A stretch of 64,000 nt of DNA from Isoetes taiwanensis (lineage: Eukaryota; Streptophyta; Lycopodiopsida; Isoetales; Isoetaceae), in contig JAJEKV010000006.1 in assembly GCA_021234155.1 (NCBI GenBank), positions 308,001 through 372,000 on the forward strand, read 5' to 3'. A program made the position numbers and the translations under genes. Below are positions 33,057 through 42,885 of this stretch, piece after piece. Every line of letters begins with the position of its first letter. Position 1 is the first letter of the stretch. Below the pieces are notes generated by a model. The model searched no databases and was not told the DNA's origin. It worked only from the letters and a program-made list of their open reading frames with translations.

Positions 33057-33590
33057 ACCTTTGACATTCCCGCACTGTTCTGGATGGGCCCATTGGGGCC
33101 CATACTCTCACTTTTCTAATCTATCTGGTGATCTAGTATTCTATCTGCTTCTCTTCCTAACCGTCAAACCCTAGCGCCATACTCCCACCTAGCGCTCGCC
33201 CTCCACCCATCTATTTGTTATCATAATCAAACACCCTTGTACACAGATTCATGTGGTTACCCCACATTTAATTTATGCCAACAGAAACGAGAGAAAAACT
33301 GTCGTTTATACTACGAGCTTTATGGCTTTGTGCTTTTGCTAAGAAGCTATAGCAAGATCAAGGAACACGTTTACCATGCCTACATGAAGCTTTTCATATG
33401 TGAAGCTTTTCATATCCCTTTTGTCCTATGGCATGCAAAAGGTGAACTTAAAATTGCTACACATCAATTAAGGCTTCGTCTCCTTGACTTGGAAATAGGT
33501 GTTTTTTTTATTTTATCTAAAAAGCCCCCTTTTTTTGAATTTCTTTATCGTTCCTTCCTTTCGAGCGGCCAGGGGCGGGAACAGAGTAAG
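33057..33590. other. LINE A 5' UTR, then unique DNA
   Basis: Up to about 33220 the sequence is GC-richer and probably LINE A leader on the minus strand. After that a 170-codon plus-strand ORF (33237-33746) has no family features beyond the exon that starts at 33591. I treat the ORF upstream of 33591 as chance or 5' leader. Confidence 0.4.
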
Positions 33591-35426
33591 ATGAAGCTTA
33601 GGGCAACGAACGGGCAGGGTATCGCCGGACATGAGCTGATGCGATCTGAAAACTGCAGAGGTACCTCAAATTTCGTATTCTTTTCAAGTTTCGATGGGGA
33701 GAAAGAAACACACAAACAACAATGCATTTGTTTTTTTAGGATCTGATGAGTGCATGTTACTTTCAAACACAATAAGATATTTTTGCTCTTGGAAATACAA
33801 TAGAAGAAGTTGCATGCATTAGGATAGGATAGAATATTGAGAATCGATTATTGTATTCCTCTCAAATGTATGTGTTTTGTGTGATTTAATTTGTACGAAT
33901 GAATTTTCTATTTAAGTTGTGTGTAGGAAGGTGAATACAGTTTGATAGAGGGGCACCTTAGCTTTGCAAAAATCGGTTGGCATGGCCAGAGCAGATAAGT
34001 TTTTATTTCTGAATTTTCTCTCTCTCAGATGTTTTGATTGCTTTCTTTTTCTCAATTCAAGTTGTTTCGTTGCAGATTTCTGGTAATCTTTTATTGTGTT
34101 GCAGGGGGTGCTTTTAGTGCTCTAGAATCTTACATAAACTTGTTGCAACATAACATAAGACGTGAGGCATGAATATATTGTCAGGCTTAGAAATGCAGAT
34201 TGCATATTGTCAAAGAATTTATTGCTTCTTACCTTGGCTGCATATATGTATATTCTTTTGTTTGAGGAACCCTGATGCTTTTTTTCTTATAATTGAAGGC
34301 TGTCGATTCCCCTGATGCTTACCATCGACAAGAGGTAAGAGTGAATATCAGAACTTATGCATCTCATTTCGTGCTTTCATTTAATAAAATGTTATTTATT
34401 TGAAACAAATACCTTATTTGATGATGAACCAACTTATGAAAAGAAAATAAGAACATCAGAACAAGCAATATTGTTATAGTTGATGGGGATGCTAATACTT
34501 TGTGGATAAAAGTATGTAGGAGTTTTAGGGCCTTAATCGTCCTTCACATATTGAAGTAATTTTCTCGGAGTGTGTAAATCATGTATGTAGCATAAGTTCC
34601 AGCTTGTAGCTTGTGCTAGATAACATGGGGCTGAATTGCTTTATTCTTTCAAAGGAATCCTTAGTTTGCTATAAAGACATGCAAATATCTACGCTATCCT
34701 CAACCTTTCTTTTGATATGTGTCATGAGGCAGTAAGAAGATTTCTTCCTTAACATAGATAATTTTTTTATGCGGTAGATTTACTTGAAGGATTTTATTTG
34801 AAACATCTTGATGAGGTTTGGTGCAGTATTGCATTTGTGATGTGGTCAATTGATTTGTCTTATCTGGCCTTCTTTGCAGTTTTATATAATATTTAATCTT
34901 TTGGCCATGGTATCGTGGTCATTGAAGGGACCATCTAGTGCATCTTCTATGGTTGATGAGCAGCTGATCTTTGTCCAAAAGCAGGTGAAAATTCGCGTCT
35001 GGAATTGGTTATTTTTTCAACACATTTGCCGCTTCCAAATTGTTGACAAAGCATTTTCTGTACTAGCTATGGCATAATATGGACCTGCCTCAAATTGTTC
35101 ACATGTTTACCAAAGAACAGGTGGTATTTCATGGCTGGAACAGGAGGCATTTTATGGCTGGAATCAAAGTTGTTAACTATCCCCATACTTGATTCCTTAC
35201 GGAGGAATATATAGGATGTCACTTTCAAGTGGTGTTCTACCTTAGTTGCCTATGCATACCAAGAGACTTGGAATGTTGAAACATCATGTAACAATAACCC
35301 ATTAATTTTTAGCCACATATTAAATCGTCATTCTATCACACTTGTATGTCATTCTATCTCACTTGCATGTTATTTCATTTCAGATTGTTCGAGAGAAGTT
35401 GCTGAAGAAGGCTAAGCAAAACATTG
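33591..35426 (+). CDS. unrecognised spliced plant gene, first five exons
   Basis: Five exon-like blocks keep one reading frame: 33591-33660 (MKLRATNGQGIAGHELMRSE...), 34105-34166 (GAFSALESYINLLQHNIRRE), 34299-34334 (AVDSPDAYHRQE), 34928-34984 (SSMVDEQLIFVQKQ) and 35384-35426 (IVREKLLKKAKQNI). Introns are GT-AG except the second, which would use a GC donor (GAG|GCATGA). Phases agree at every junction, which is hard to get by chance. About 90 residues result, helical and basic at the end. No later exon was found: at 35536 the sequence becomes a tandem repeat and then retroelement C, so the gene is either interrupted by them inside an intron or truncated. I do not recognise the protein. Confidence 0.5.
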
Positions 35427-35535
35427 GTAAAATGCCAAAAAATGTATTACACTTAGTATGTAAGTATGCATAGGCTAAATGGTAATATCAGGGTTCAAAT
35501 CCCTGGCCCTAATGGGCAATCTGATATATACATAA

Positions 35536-35945
35536 TAGTTTGGCTCTAATTTTGACTCTATAATGACTAAATTGTATTCTAATTCTGATTCTAATTCTGA
35601 TTCTAATTTTGATGCAATTTTGTCTCTAATTTTGAGGCAAATGCCGACTCTTGTTCTGACGTAAATTCTAACTCTAGTTTTGACGAACATTCTGATTCTA
35701 ATTCTGGTGCACATTCTGACTCTAATATGATTATAATGCTGATACATATTCTGACTCTAATTTTATTGCATATTTCGACTCTAATCTGAGGCTAATACTG
35801 ACGTACATTTTGACTCTAATTCTGGTGCATATTTGACTCTAATCTGAGTCTAATTCTGACTCACATCCTGACTCTAACTTGATGCACATTCTGACTCTAA
35901 CTCCGATGCACGTTTTGATTCTAATTCTGACTCTAATTCTGACGT
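35536..35945. repeat. degenerate TCTGAY/TCTAAT hexamer array
   Basis: About 400 bases built of six-base steps such as GACTCTAATTCTGATTCTAA, with units drifting (TCTGAC, TCTAAT, TTTGAT, GCACAT). An outlying patch (GGTCTGACTCTAAAACTGAC) lies at 36041-36060. It is an aged minisatellite-like array between the split gene and element C. Read on the minus strand it gives a repetitive Arg/Ile/Val-rich ORF, which I do not regard as a gene. Confidence 0.8.
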
Positions 35946-36098
35946 TTAAACGACAGAGCATAGAGTCAATTGTAGCGTCAGCCATAATGGCAGTTTAAGG
36001 GTTTTTTCTAAATCTTTTCGGTCTAACTTTATAACTAAGGTCTGACTCTAAAACTGACTCTAATACCCCATTCCTCTTGTAGTGCTCAAATACACGAC

Positions 36099-36475
36099 AT
36101 GATTGATGACTTGGAAATGTCTTTGTTCGGCAAAGAGGAGGAGAATGAGGAGGACCGGGCGGAATCAGAGAGAATTGCACGTCGACAAAGGAAAGTCGAC
36201 AAGATGAAGAAGGCAGCAAAGAGGAAGAGACTTGCAGAGAAGGGGGAACGCAAGAGGCAGAAGGAGGCCAAGGGAAGAACCCATAATTGCCAAAGAAACC
36301 ACTGAGGAAAACAAAGACAACACCGAGCAAAGGGGTTACAATAACGGAGCAGGAGCCCGATAGGCCACCATCTTCTTCATCAGAGACGGAGTCGGACAAT
36401 GAGGCGTGGAGAATTCCCTGCCCAACAAAAGGCTCGGGACCCAACAATGACGAAGCAGCAGCACTACCTCCCTAG
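36099..36475 (+). pseudogene. element C, charged N-terminal part of H3 protein (shifted frames)
   Basis: Two ORFs (36099-36305 and 36287-36475) in successive frames. The first is extremely charged (EEENEEDRAESERIARRQRK, then Lys/Arg-rich), a likely coiled coil. The second is Pro/Ser/Asp-rich. Position and composition match the coiled-coil and linker before the H3 core in element D (42886 onwards), so they are probably the same gene as 36481-37008 broken by two single-base shifts. Confidence 0.55.
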
Positions 36476-36480
36476 ACAAA

Positions 36481-37008
36481 ATGGCCAAAGCCAACAACAG
36501 ATCCCAAGAAGGGCAAGCTGGCACGGGAGCCTTATATACTCAACATGAGGGGGAGTACAAGAAGAAGTTGGAGTATCAAGAGCACATGGAGATGTACGAG
36601 GCATACTCAAAATATTACGAAGCAAACAAGGTGACGTACGTGGAAGGAGGAAGGCCAAAAAGAGAGAACACTTTGAAACCGCCCCTAGTGAGACCCGTAC
36701 CACCAAAGAAGCCAATGAAGAGGAAGTCAGATTCATATTTTGCAAAGGCTGCTCGGGGGATTCGACATTTCCAGAGGAGCTACGGACTTCTGATTCCAAG
36801 GGCTGCATTTGCAAGATTAACACATGAAATCTTGCAAGAATTCGACAATGGGAAGCGAGTAATAGATGATATGTTGCTTGTATTGCAGGAGGCAGCCGAG
36901 CAAAAGCTGGTTCAGCACTTTGAAGACTCCATAGCATGTGCTTTCCATGCAAAAAGAGTCACCTGTGTGCCAAGAGATATGAAGCTAGCTAGATTCATAA
37001 AGAAATAA
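36481..37008 (+). CDS. element C divergent histone H3-fold protein
   Basis: A 175-codon ORF. Residues 91-175 align without gaps to H3 from about residue 48 to 132. Conserved stretches include RxIRxFQRSxxLLI (alpha-N/alpha-1), LQEAAE (alpha-2), HFEDS, FHAKRVT and the LAR near the end. By hand count about half of 82 positions equal canonical H3. R83, H113 and D123 equivalents, used for DNA contact and the H3-H3' four-helix bundle, are kept; K79 and D81 are replaced. No H3 tail: the N-terminus is Lys/Pro-rich (PPKKPMKRKSDS). Histone-fold dimerisation with H4 is plausible, but its use is unknown. It is the old counterpart of the D protein. Confidence 0.85.
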   Translation: MAKANNRSQEGQAGTGALYTQHEGEYKKKLEYQEHMEMYEAYSKYYEANKVTYVEGGRPKRENTLKPPLVRPVPPKKPMKRKSDSYFAKAARGIRHFQRSYGLLIPRAAFARLTHEILQEFDNGKRVIDDMLLVLQEAAEQKLVQHFEDSIACAFHAKRVTCVPRDMKLARFIKK

Positions 37009-37733
37009 AACTGCTAAATAATGTGCTTATAAAATTTTTGTAAATATAAAAAGTGTTTTGATTAAGTTGCAAGGTGTACTATTGTACGTAATGTGGTTGT
37101 AGTAATGGCATGTATAATTGAAATTAATTAATTTGGCAAAAAAGTAACTGATTTGAGCCCCATCTCTCACAGAGTGCGCCAGGGCCCTTTTCAAAAGTTT
37201 TGAAAGTGCCTCTCGCGCAGTGTGTGGGTGTTTAGCCACTGATCTATGTCTAGACTTGTCCAAAACTAGAAAATAAGGGCATAGACCGGCTTAACTCCGT
37301 GAGACAAGTAGGATTCTGCCCTTATATCATAATTTTAGAGCCATCTAGGACCCAAAAAGGAGCCCACCCCTTACAGAGTCGCCAGGACACGTTTCAAAAG
37401 TTTTGAAAGTGCCTCTCGCGCACTGTGTGAGTGGTCCGAGTAAAATAGCCCTAACTCACCCAAACTACCTCCAAATTAGATGAAATTTATTGCAATAGGA
37501 TCATTAAGATGTACTTTTAAACTTGTATTACATATCAAATACCTAGCAGGACCTTGAAGTAACAGACATTCCCAAACCCTAAAAATTTCTCAAATTAGGG
37601 TTCTGCCTATAAATATGACCACCATCCTCATTTGCTTCCTACTCTATCACTCCTCACTCCTCACTCCAAGGCGATTTTCGAGCTCCTAGAGGCGCTCATA
37701 CATCTGTTTGATAACCCCATCTGCATCAGCACT
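37009..37733 (+). promoter_or_regulatory. element C promoter-like interval with duplicated block
   Basis: Between H3 ORF and second ORF. A block with CTTTTCAAAAGTTTTGAAAG and TGCCTCTCGCGCA occurs twice (about 37188-37232 and 37390-37435), about 200 bases apart, and once at 9525. A TATA box in CCTATAAATATG lies at about 37609-37619, followed by a leader ending at the ATG 37734. The palindromic core (CTTTTCAAAAG / CAAAAGTTTTG) could bind a regulator. This implies the second ORF has its own promoter. Confidence 0.55.
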
Positions 37734-39261
37734 ATGGCCACTTCATCATTCATGCGATGGTACAACATCACTGCTCATGTGGCTGAGGCTGACATCAACT
37801 CGGTCTTCGCTGTTTTTCAAAAGGAGAACGATGTGGATGCTACCATAAACGCCACACCATTCTACCAAGATATTATGACTGAGTTCCATGCCAAGATAGG
37901 CCCTTCATGGTAGAACTCCCCCCATGCATAGACTACTTTGCACTTAGAACAGCCCTTCGTGCAGCATTGAATGATGTCCCAAACATTAACAAGTATTTAG
38001 AAAATAGGGATGCTCGCATGCTGGACTAGACCATATCCATAATTATAAGCAGGAAGAGGTATTTCTTATACTATTGCTGTAATTATCTTTTTATCCCATA
38101 GAGCCCAAACCCAAATAGGTGAACCCTCCATCCAGCGATTGGATATTGAACCGCTTGCCTCAGAAGCCGAAGAGCAGTTGCTCCTGGAGTATGAAGAGTC
38201 AGAGCAAGAGGAAGTGGTAGAGGAAGGACAAGGTTATGACGTTGAAGACACCATCAACGTCGACCCCATACAAGAACGACAACAATCAGAAGAAGACCTT
38301 CAGGGCTTCGACGAAGGTTTGAGGATAACAAGGACAACTCCTCCACTTGGGTTAGGCATCACCAGTCTAACCCCGGTCATCATCGAAGGCCAGGAGTACC
38401 TGATGCTGCACGACATAAAGAACCTCCTGGAGTGTAGAGACAGAGGCTACAGGGTGGACGAGCTCCTGCACCTTCTACGCTAACAGCCTGATCTCGATGA
38501 CTTCATCGATCGGGAGATGTAAGACTTCCCCATCAGCATCAGAGAAGCCCACACTTACATTGGACAGTCATCATCCGATATTGAAGCTTACACCGGCATT
38601 CAACAGATGATGACGCAATAAGAGCTGCCAGGAATTTATAGCCATCCAGGAATGGATGGATGTCAGGGAAAAGACAACAAGCGCGCTCCTGCCCAGCACC
38701 TCATCAGCAGCGCCAGCCGGGCTAGAAAGATGCGACATCAACTTGACCTCTTTCAGGTCCATGTTTGCAGACTACAGGGACTTGATAGAAGTACCGGTGG
38801 ACGAATACTCCGGAAGACACAGGGCCAAAATCAGAATTGGAGAAGAGGCAGCAGAGGGAGAACAGGACAAAGCCCTCAGGTTTTACCTTCCATTCCTCAC
38901 CGACGGAAGGATAACAGTCATACACCGCCAGTTCAACCCACGGGGAGAAGAAGGAGTGCTCATGCTTATTGCCCTCTTGAGATTTGGTAGGCATGCTCGG
39001 ATGCCTCCGAACATCAACCATGTCATCCTGGTCAAGAGGCTAATAGCCTTGAGTGTCTTCTACTTCGCAGTCCCATACAGACATCAGGGCAGGTTGGCCA
39101 TCACTGTGGCCTATACGTCGAATAGAAGGGTTAAAGACCTGGTAATGACACTTCAAGGTGGTATGCCCACCAATATTCTTAGACACTTGGGGCGAACAGT
39201 TGGCACAATCCAAGTGAAGAGGTTCTTGGAAGACAACCCAGCATGTCGAAGATTCCAATAA
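37734..39261 (+). pseudogene. element C second accessory ORF, decayed
   Basis: Pieces in order: ATG 37734-37913 (MATSSFMRWYNITAHVAE), a shifted continuation (LPPCIDYFALRTALRAAL), then 38139-38483 with LTPVIIEGQEYLMLHDIKNL and 38656-39261 with ALRFYLPFLTDGRITVIH. Each matches a successive part of the 466-residue ORF of element D (MAATDLLAWYQDG, LPVIYHQGQEYLLLDDI, LTRFFLSAFRQGQVLFIARD). A possible short intron (GAAGAG|GTATTT to CATAG|AGCC, about 38057-38101) is inside. Function unknown; it is always paired with the H3 ORF. Confidence 0.65.
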
Positions 39262-39436
39262 TAGATTAAAACTTTTTTTTTTCGCTCTAATATTGATTGT
39301 AAAAATATTGTACCTTATGAATATAATTGATGGCATTATGAATGTTCTTTGATATATTTTGTTCCCACAACTATATCATCAAACAACCAATGCAATAACA
39401 AATAAAAGCTAATCATGAGAGTGTAATCTAATCAAT
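39262..39436 (+). other. AT-rich spacer ending in a 3' splice site
   Basis: A T9 tract and AATA-rich sequence look like a poly(A)-signal region for the ORF before. It ends GTGTATGCAG, a plausible splice acceptor at 39446 in front of the third ORF. Element D has the same design at 45535-45732. Confidence 0.45.
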
Positions 39437-39718
39437 GTGTATGCAGCTAGAGCACCCAGGAATGTAGAACAAGATCGACAACCTCAAGAAGAGCAGATAC
39501 ACGCAAGACAGTTTCAACCAAGGTACCTGTTCCAAGAGTTCGAGGCACCAACTCCAAGAGTTGAGGATGATACTTGGGTGATGAAGATAGACCTTGAGAA
39601 GCACTATCCGGACTTCATGCGGGAATCTCAAGGCCGCACCATCAACGATGCTATCAACCCCACAGCTGGCGGTAAGTTTGGAAGCTTGATTGCCAAGAGT
39701 AGCGCTTTAGAGGGGTAG
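39437..39718 (+). pseudogene. element C third ORF fused to D-type chromodomain tail
   Basis: No ATG; the frame begins around the splice acceptor. The first about 40 residues (APRNVEQDRQPQEEQIHARQ) are element C's third ORF. From TWVMKIDLEKHYPDF onward the sequence is the end of the D integrase chromodomain and its tail. The join sits in AGTTGAGGATG, an 11-base stretch shared by both parents (39552-39562 and 50980-50990). The whole gag-pol is missing between. It is a chimaera made by template switching or deletion. Confidence 0.75.
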
Positions 39719-40310
39719 ATGCATCGTAAATAATAATAGTTACCGATGATGGGATCACCTTGTATTCTCTAGGACGTGGTGTACTGTCAATGTTGACCTC
39801 ACCACGACTTGCTTGGAGAGCATATAGTTGATAGGCCGCGTTCATTTCGGCTACAATGGGAACTTGACCATTCCCTATGCTGCAGTGAATTGCAAACCAT
39901 AAACATGATAGGTTCCCTGGTAGATAGAGTTTTCTTTTATTTATTATAAGGGGGTGGTCCCTTCAACCACAATTTAATCATATATACTGATATACTGACA
40001 TGTGCAGGCCAATGAGCAGTACGTGACCTGCCCATGTTAAAGGGTTGCTGATGGCCCCAACTCTTCACTTTTTATTTTGTCTACATGTCGTACTTTTCTT
40101 GTTACTCGGATTTTTGATATTGGACCTCGGTCCTTGAACTTTTTGATTATGATGCGAAATGCACCTTGGTGCTTAAACTGTTTTCAACTTTAAAGTTTTT
40201 AATATATATTACCTTCGGAAATAAGGGATTACCTTCCTTCATAATGTCATATCCTATAAGTGTATCTAACCCTAATGCTGAGGACAGCATTAATTCTAAG
40301 GAGGGGAGAA
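39719..40310 (+). other. element C 3' UTR and polypurine tract
   Basis: Nearly identical to 51143-51731 of D (small indels such as TTCC and one G). A GTAAGT donor-like site inside the preceding ORF (39671) and an acceptor ACATGTGCAG (about 39999-40008) suggest a 3' intron. It ends with the polypurine tract AAGGAGGGGAGAA (40298-40310) directly before LTR1. Confidence 0.75.
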
Positions 40311-41901
40311 TGTGACGTTCCAAGTATTTATACGGTATATGTATAAATACATTGACACGTCACCCAGTATAGATACGCCACCATGGGGTATGGTAACCTA
40401 GGGGTTGACCTAAAAGGGATTTAATTAGCTATGTTAATTACATCATTAAGGATAATAACCTATGATTAAGGAAATTAATGATTAAGAAGGATAATTATGG
40501 TTTAAGAAGGCGCCACCTGGCCAAACTCGATTGGCCAGCATGGGGATTACTAATTGGATCCAATAAGGTGGATCACCACCCCCATATCAACCAATATCGA
40601 ACCAGTTGAGCTCCCAAGGACTGTTGCAGACTTCACCAAAATCACTGAACAACCACTAGCTGTTGCTGCCACCCTACCTTCAGTACTATGGAAGCACCCC
40701 ACGATAACGGTTCCAGCCGAAACACGGGTTAGTAGTAGTTTAGCTTGTGATTTGTAGGATAGTACTGTAGACTTCTTTGCTGGTTGCCTTGTTAAAATTA
40801 ACCCTTCTGTGGTAAGTAGGATTACAATTCAATTATGAATGGTACTCTGTTAGGGAATGATGGATGTATCTATGAAGTAATTCGGTAGCTTCCATTAAAC
40901 AGGGGTTTAAAGGGGGGGTAGAGACCTCTGAGCTCATATATGATAGTATGCTCCTAGATAGTGCCCTATAAAATTCCCATTAGATGCGGCCTGTGTACAA
41001 GGGACCACCGGGTCGTAGATGCTATGGTCTGGCTTAGCACCAGATAAGGGACACAGTGGTGAAGTGGGGGTGGGGTCTTGCACGAACATAAAAGGCTCCT
41101 GAGACTCCTACAATGGGCTAGGCCCGATGGCCGGTCCGCGTGAGGGCGGGTATGGGTCCGACACTCCCCAGGTGTAGAGGTGTGATCCGTATGGAGCATC
41201 TTGCACTTTGAGTAGAATTAGGGTGAGTAAGTTGGAGTGCGGGATCACGGGGTCAGCTGATGCGGCACGTATTCTCTAGCTCACCCATGGAAACACTGTG
41301 ATCCTGGAAGGGGACGCCTCCCTGACCTGCCTCATCGGACCGGGGCGTCATGAACCCTGGAGTAGACTCAAACGGGTGATACCTTGAGTTTGCGTCTCCG
41401 GAAGGCTATAGCGAAGCCATAGCGTGAATCGACCCATCTGCAAAGTGTGCACGGGAGGGGCGGATGGAGTGGACAACCCTAGCCGATGTTCTATGCCAGC
41501 CAACGCCATGCCAAGACTCGGTCTGCTGATCTCTTGAGGCCCAGCCGTCAGTCGATCCTCACTGGAGTCTGAGCCGGGGTAGAACCTGAGGTTTGGGGTG
41601 TTTTCTTAGTTTTAGATGCATATTCTTTGCCGTTGTTATTTGGATGGGTGCGCCACCCTTCGCGGTGGTTATTTATATATGATTTATGCTATGTGCTAAT
41701 CCTTGTATTCATGCTTCCGCGACGTAGGAGCCCATCGAAGGCGTGGGCCAAATGACACCTCCGTGTCCTTCACCCGAGCATCTCTACGTAGATGGCCCGG
41801 GTCAGACGGAGGGCCCTGGTCATGGCAAGTTGGTTGCCATGGGAGGGGAAAGTCCCCGTATGTATACGGCCGGGGGTCGTATATATTCAGGGAGCGTCAC
41901 A
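40311..41901 (+). repeat. element D LTR1 (1591 bp)
   Basis: Starts TGTGACG and ends CGTCACA, a 7-base terminal inverted repeat. Right inside, GTATTTATAC (40324-40333) and GTATAAATAC (40341-40350) are exact reverse complements that also contain a TATAAATA. It serves as 5' LTR of D and stands where the 3' LTR of C should be. Confidence 0.95.
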
Positions 41902-41902
41902 G

Positions 41903-41916
41903 TGGTATCAGAGCCG
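41903..41916 (+). promoter_or_regulatory. primer-binding site, initiator tRNA-Met
   Basis: TGGTATCAGAGCCG, one base after the LTR, is the standard plant retrotransposon site complementary to the 3' end of initiator tRNA-Met. Confidence 0.95.
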
Positions 41917-42190
41917 TGATTTCGATTGCTCGGAATCATAGCACTGACCCAAACACTAACTCGTTAGTTCGGTAGTTAGGAGGAAGCTAATCTAGTGTGT
42001 TGCTTAGTCTTCTTTGATGTTTGGTTTTGTGTTAGGTTAAAGTAAGAAATTGTAGGTTTAAAGAAGTTAGGGTGACTGGAGGCCCCAAGTTTGGAGGGGT
42101 TATAAATTTTTGTAAGTAGTTCAAATGAAGGAGAAAGTGGTCCCAAATACCCTAGGACAGTCGTCGCTGGCAGAAAAATGGTCAAGGGAA

Positions 42191-42395
42191 GGCCCGAAAG
42201 TCAACTCGGGCGCCGCTTGATTTTTGTCGCCTTGCAGTCGAGGTGGGAGAGCCAAAAATGCAGTCGGCGCCCGACCGTACCGTCGCGAGTCAACGCGGGC
42301 CCGAAAGTCAACCCGGGCGCCGCTTGCTTTTCGTCGACCCCCAGTCGCGGTGGGAGCGCGTAGAATGCCATCGGCGCCCGACCGTATGTCCCGCG
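42191..42395 (+). repeat. leader tandem duplication with GC-rich stem-loops
   Basis: Two copies of a roughly 100-base unit, offset 107 bases (42191-42287, 42298-42395). Each holds a 9-10 base inverted repeat: TCGGGCGCCG (42206) pairs with CGGCGCCCGA (42265), and the second copy has the same arms at 42313 and 42372. The arms also contain self-complementary GGCGCC. Two matched hairpins between PBS and first ORF would suit an RNA dimerisation or packaging signal. That function is inference. Confidence 0.7.
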
Positions 42396-42668
42396 TATTT
42401 CCGCCGTATAAATATCTTTTTAATAAAGAAATAAAAAAAAAGTTAATAAGGAAAATTTTTAAAATTTAAAAAGTTAGCCGGCCGTTACAGATATTACCTC
42501 CGCCTTGCCTTCAGCGCCTCCTCCCGCCGGAACCGACACCCGCCATAGCCACCAGATCCGACCTTGCTTCTTCGCCCTAGCCCCTCGCTAACCCTAGCGC
42601 CTTCGCTGCCGCTTTCCTAGCCCCAAGCGCCTTACCGCCTGTTCTTCTAGACCTTAGCGCCATAAGCC

Positions 42669-42885
42669 ATGGCCAACACCAAGAGTGCTCCGGACCCCAC
42701 TACCCTTACCATAGCCAGATCTACGCTTTGATCGCTCGGAATATGGCTTCCGACCCTGCTTTGATTGACATACTTCTAGACGAGCTAGTAACCAGATTTG
42801 AGAACAATGATAGGATCCCTATACCATTTACCACTTCTCGGAGCCATTCTTGATCCGGCTGAACCTCCGCCAGCTTTCTTACACC
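42669..42885 (+). pseudogene. possible original N-terminus of the D H3 protein
   Basis: ATG 42669 in strong context (AAGCCATGGCC) opens MANTKSAPDPTTLT. The text QIYALIARNMASDPALIDIL and then [13 protein letters not shown] continues in two further frames up to the intact ORF at 42886. Two single-base shifts would unite them. The start MANTKSA faintly recalls the H3 start, which may be chance. The protein may once have been about 70 residues longer. Confidence 0.45.

Larger units (their letters stand above)
36099..40310 (+). mobile_element. element C: 5'-truncated H3-carrying chromoviral derivative
   Basis: Contains, in order: an H3-fold ORF, a promoter-like interval, a decayed homologue of element D's second accessory ORF, a third ORF beginning at a splice acceptor, and then directly the chromodomain tail, 3' UTR and polypurine tract of a D-type element. 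From about 39552 to 40310 it is about 99% identical to the matching end of D, while everything before is only distantly related to D. No gag, protease, RT or integrase and no 5' LTR is present. The 3' LTR position is occupied by LTR1 of D. Confidence 0.8.

Noticed and set aside
35475-35747. Minus-strand ORF rich in Arg/Ile/Val
   Set aside because: It is only the translation of the hexamer array.
36099-40310. Element C as 3' part of element D's own insertion target
   Set aside because: C ends in a polypurine tract directly abutting LTR1, and the sequence right of LTR2 is gag of another element, so the flanks are not one interrupted sequence and share no clean duplication.
40554-41199. Short ORFs inside the D LTRs
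   Set aside because: They are not conserved in frame between LTR1 and LTR2 beyond what identity of the LTRs explains, and have no motif.
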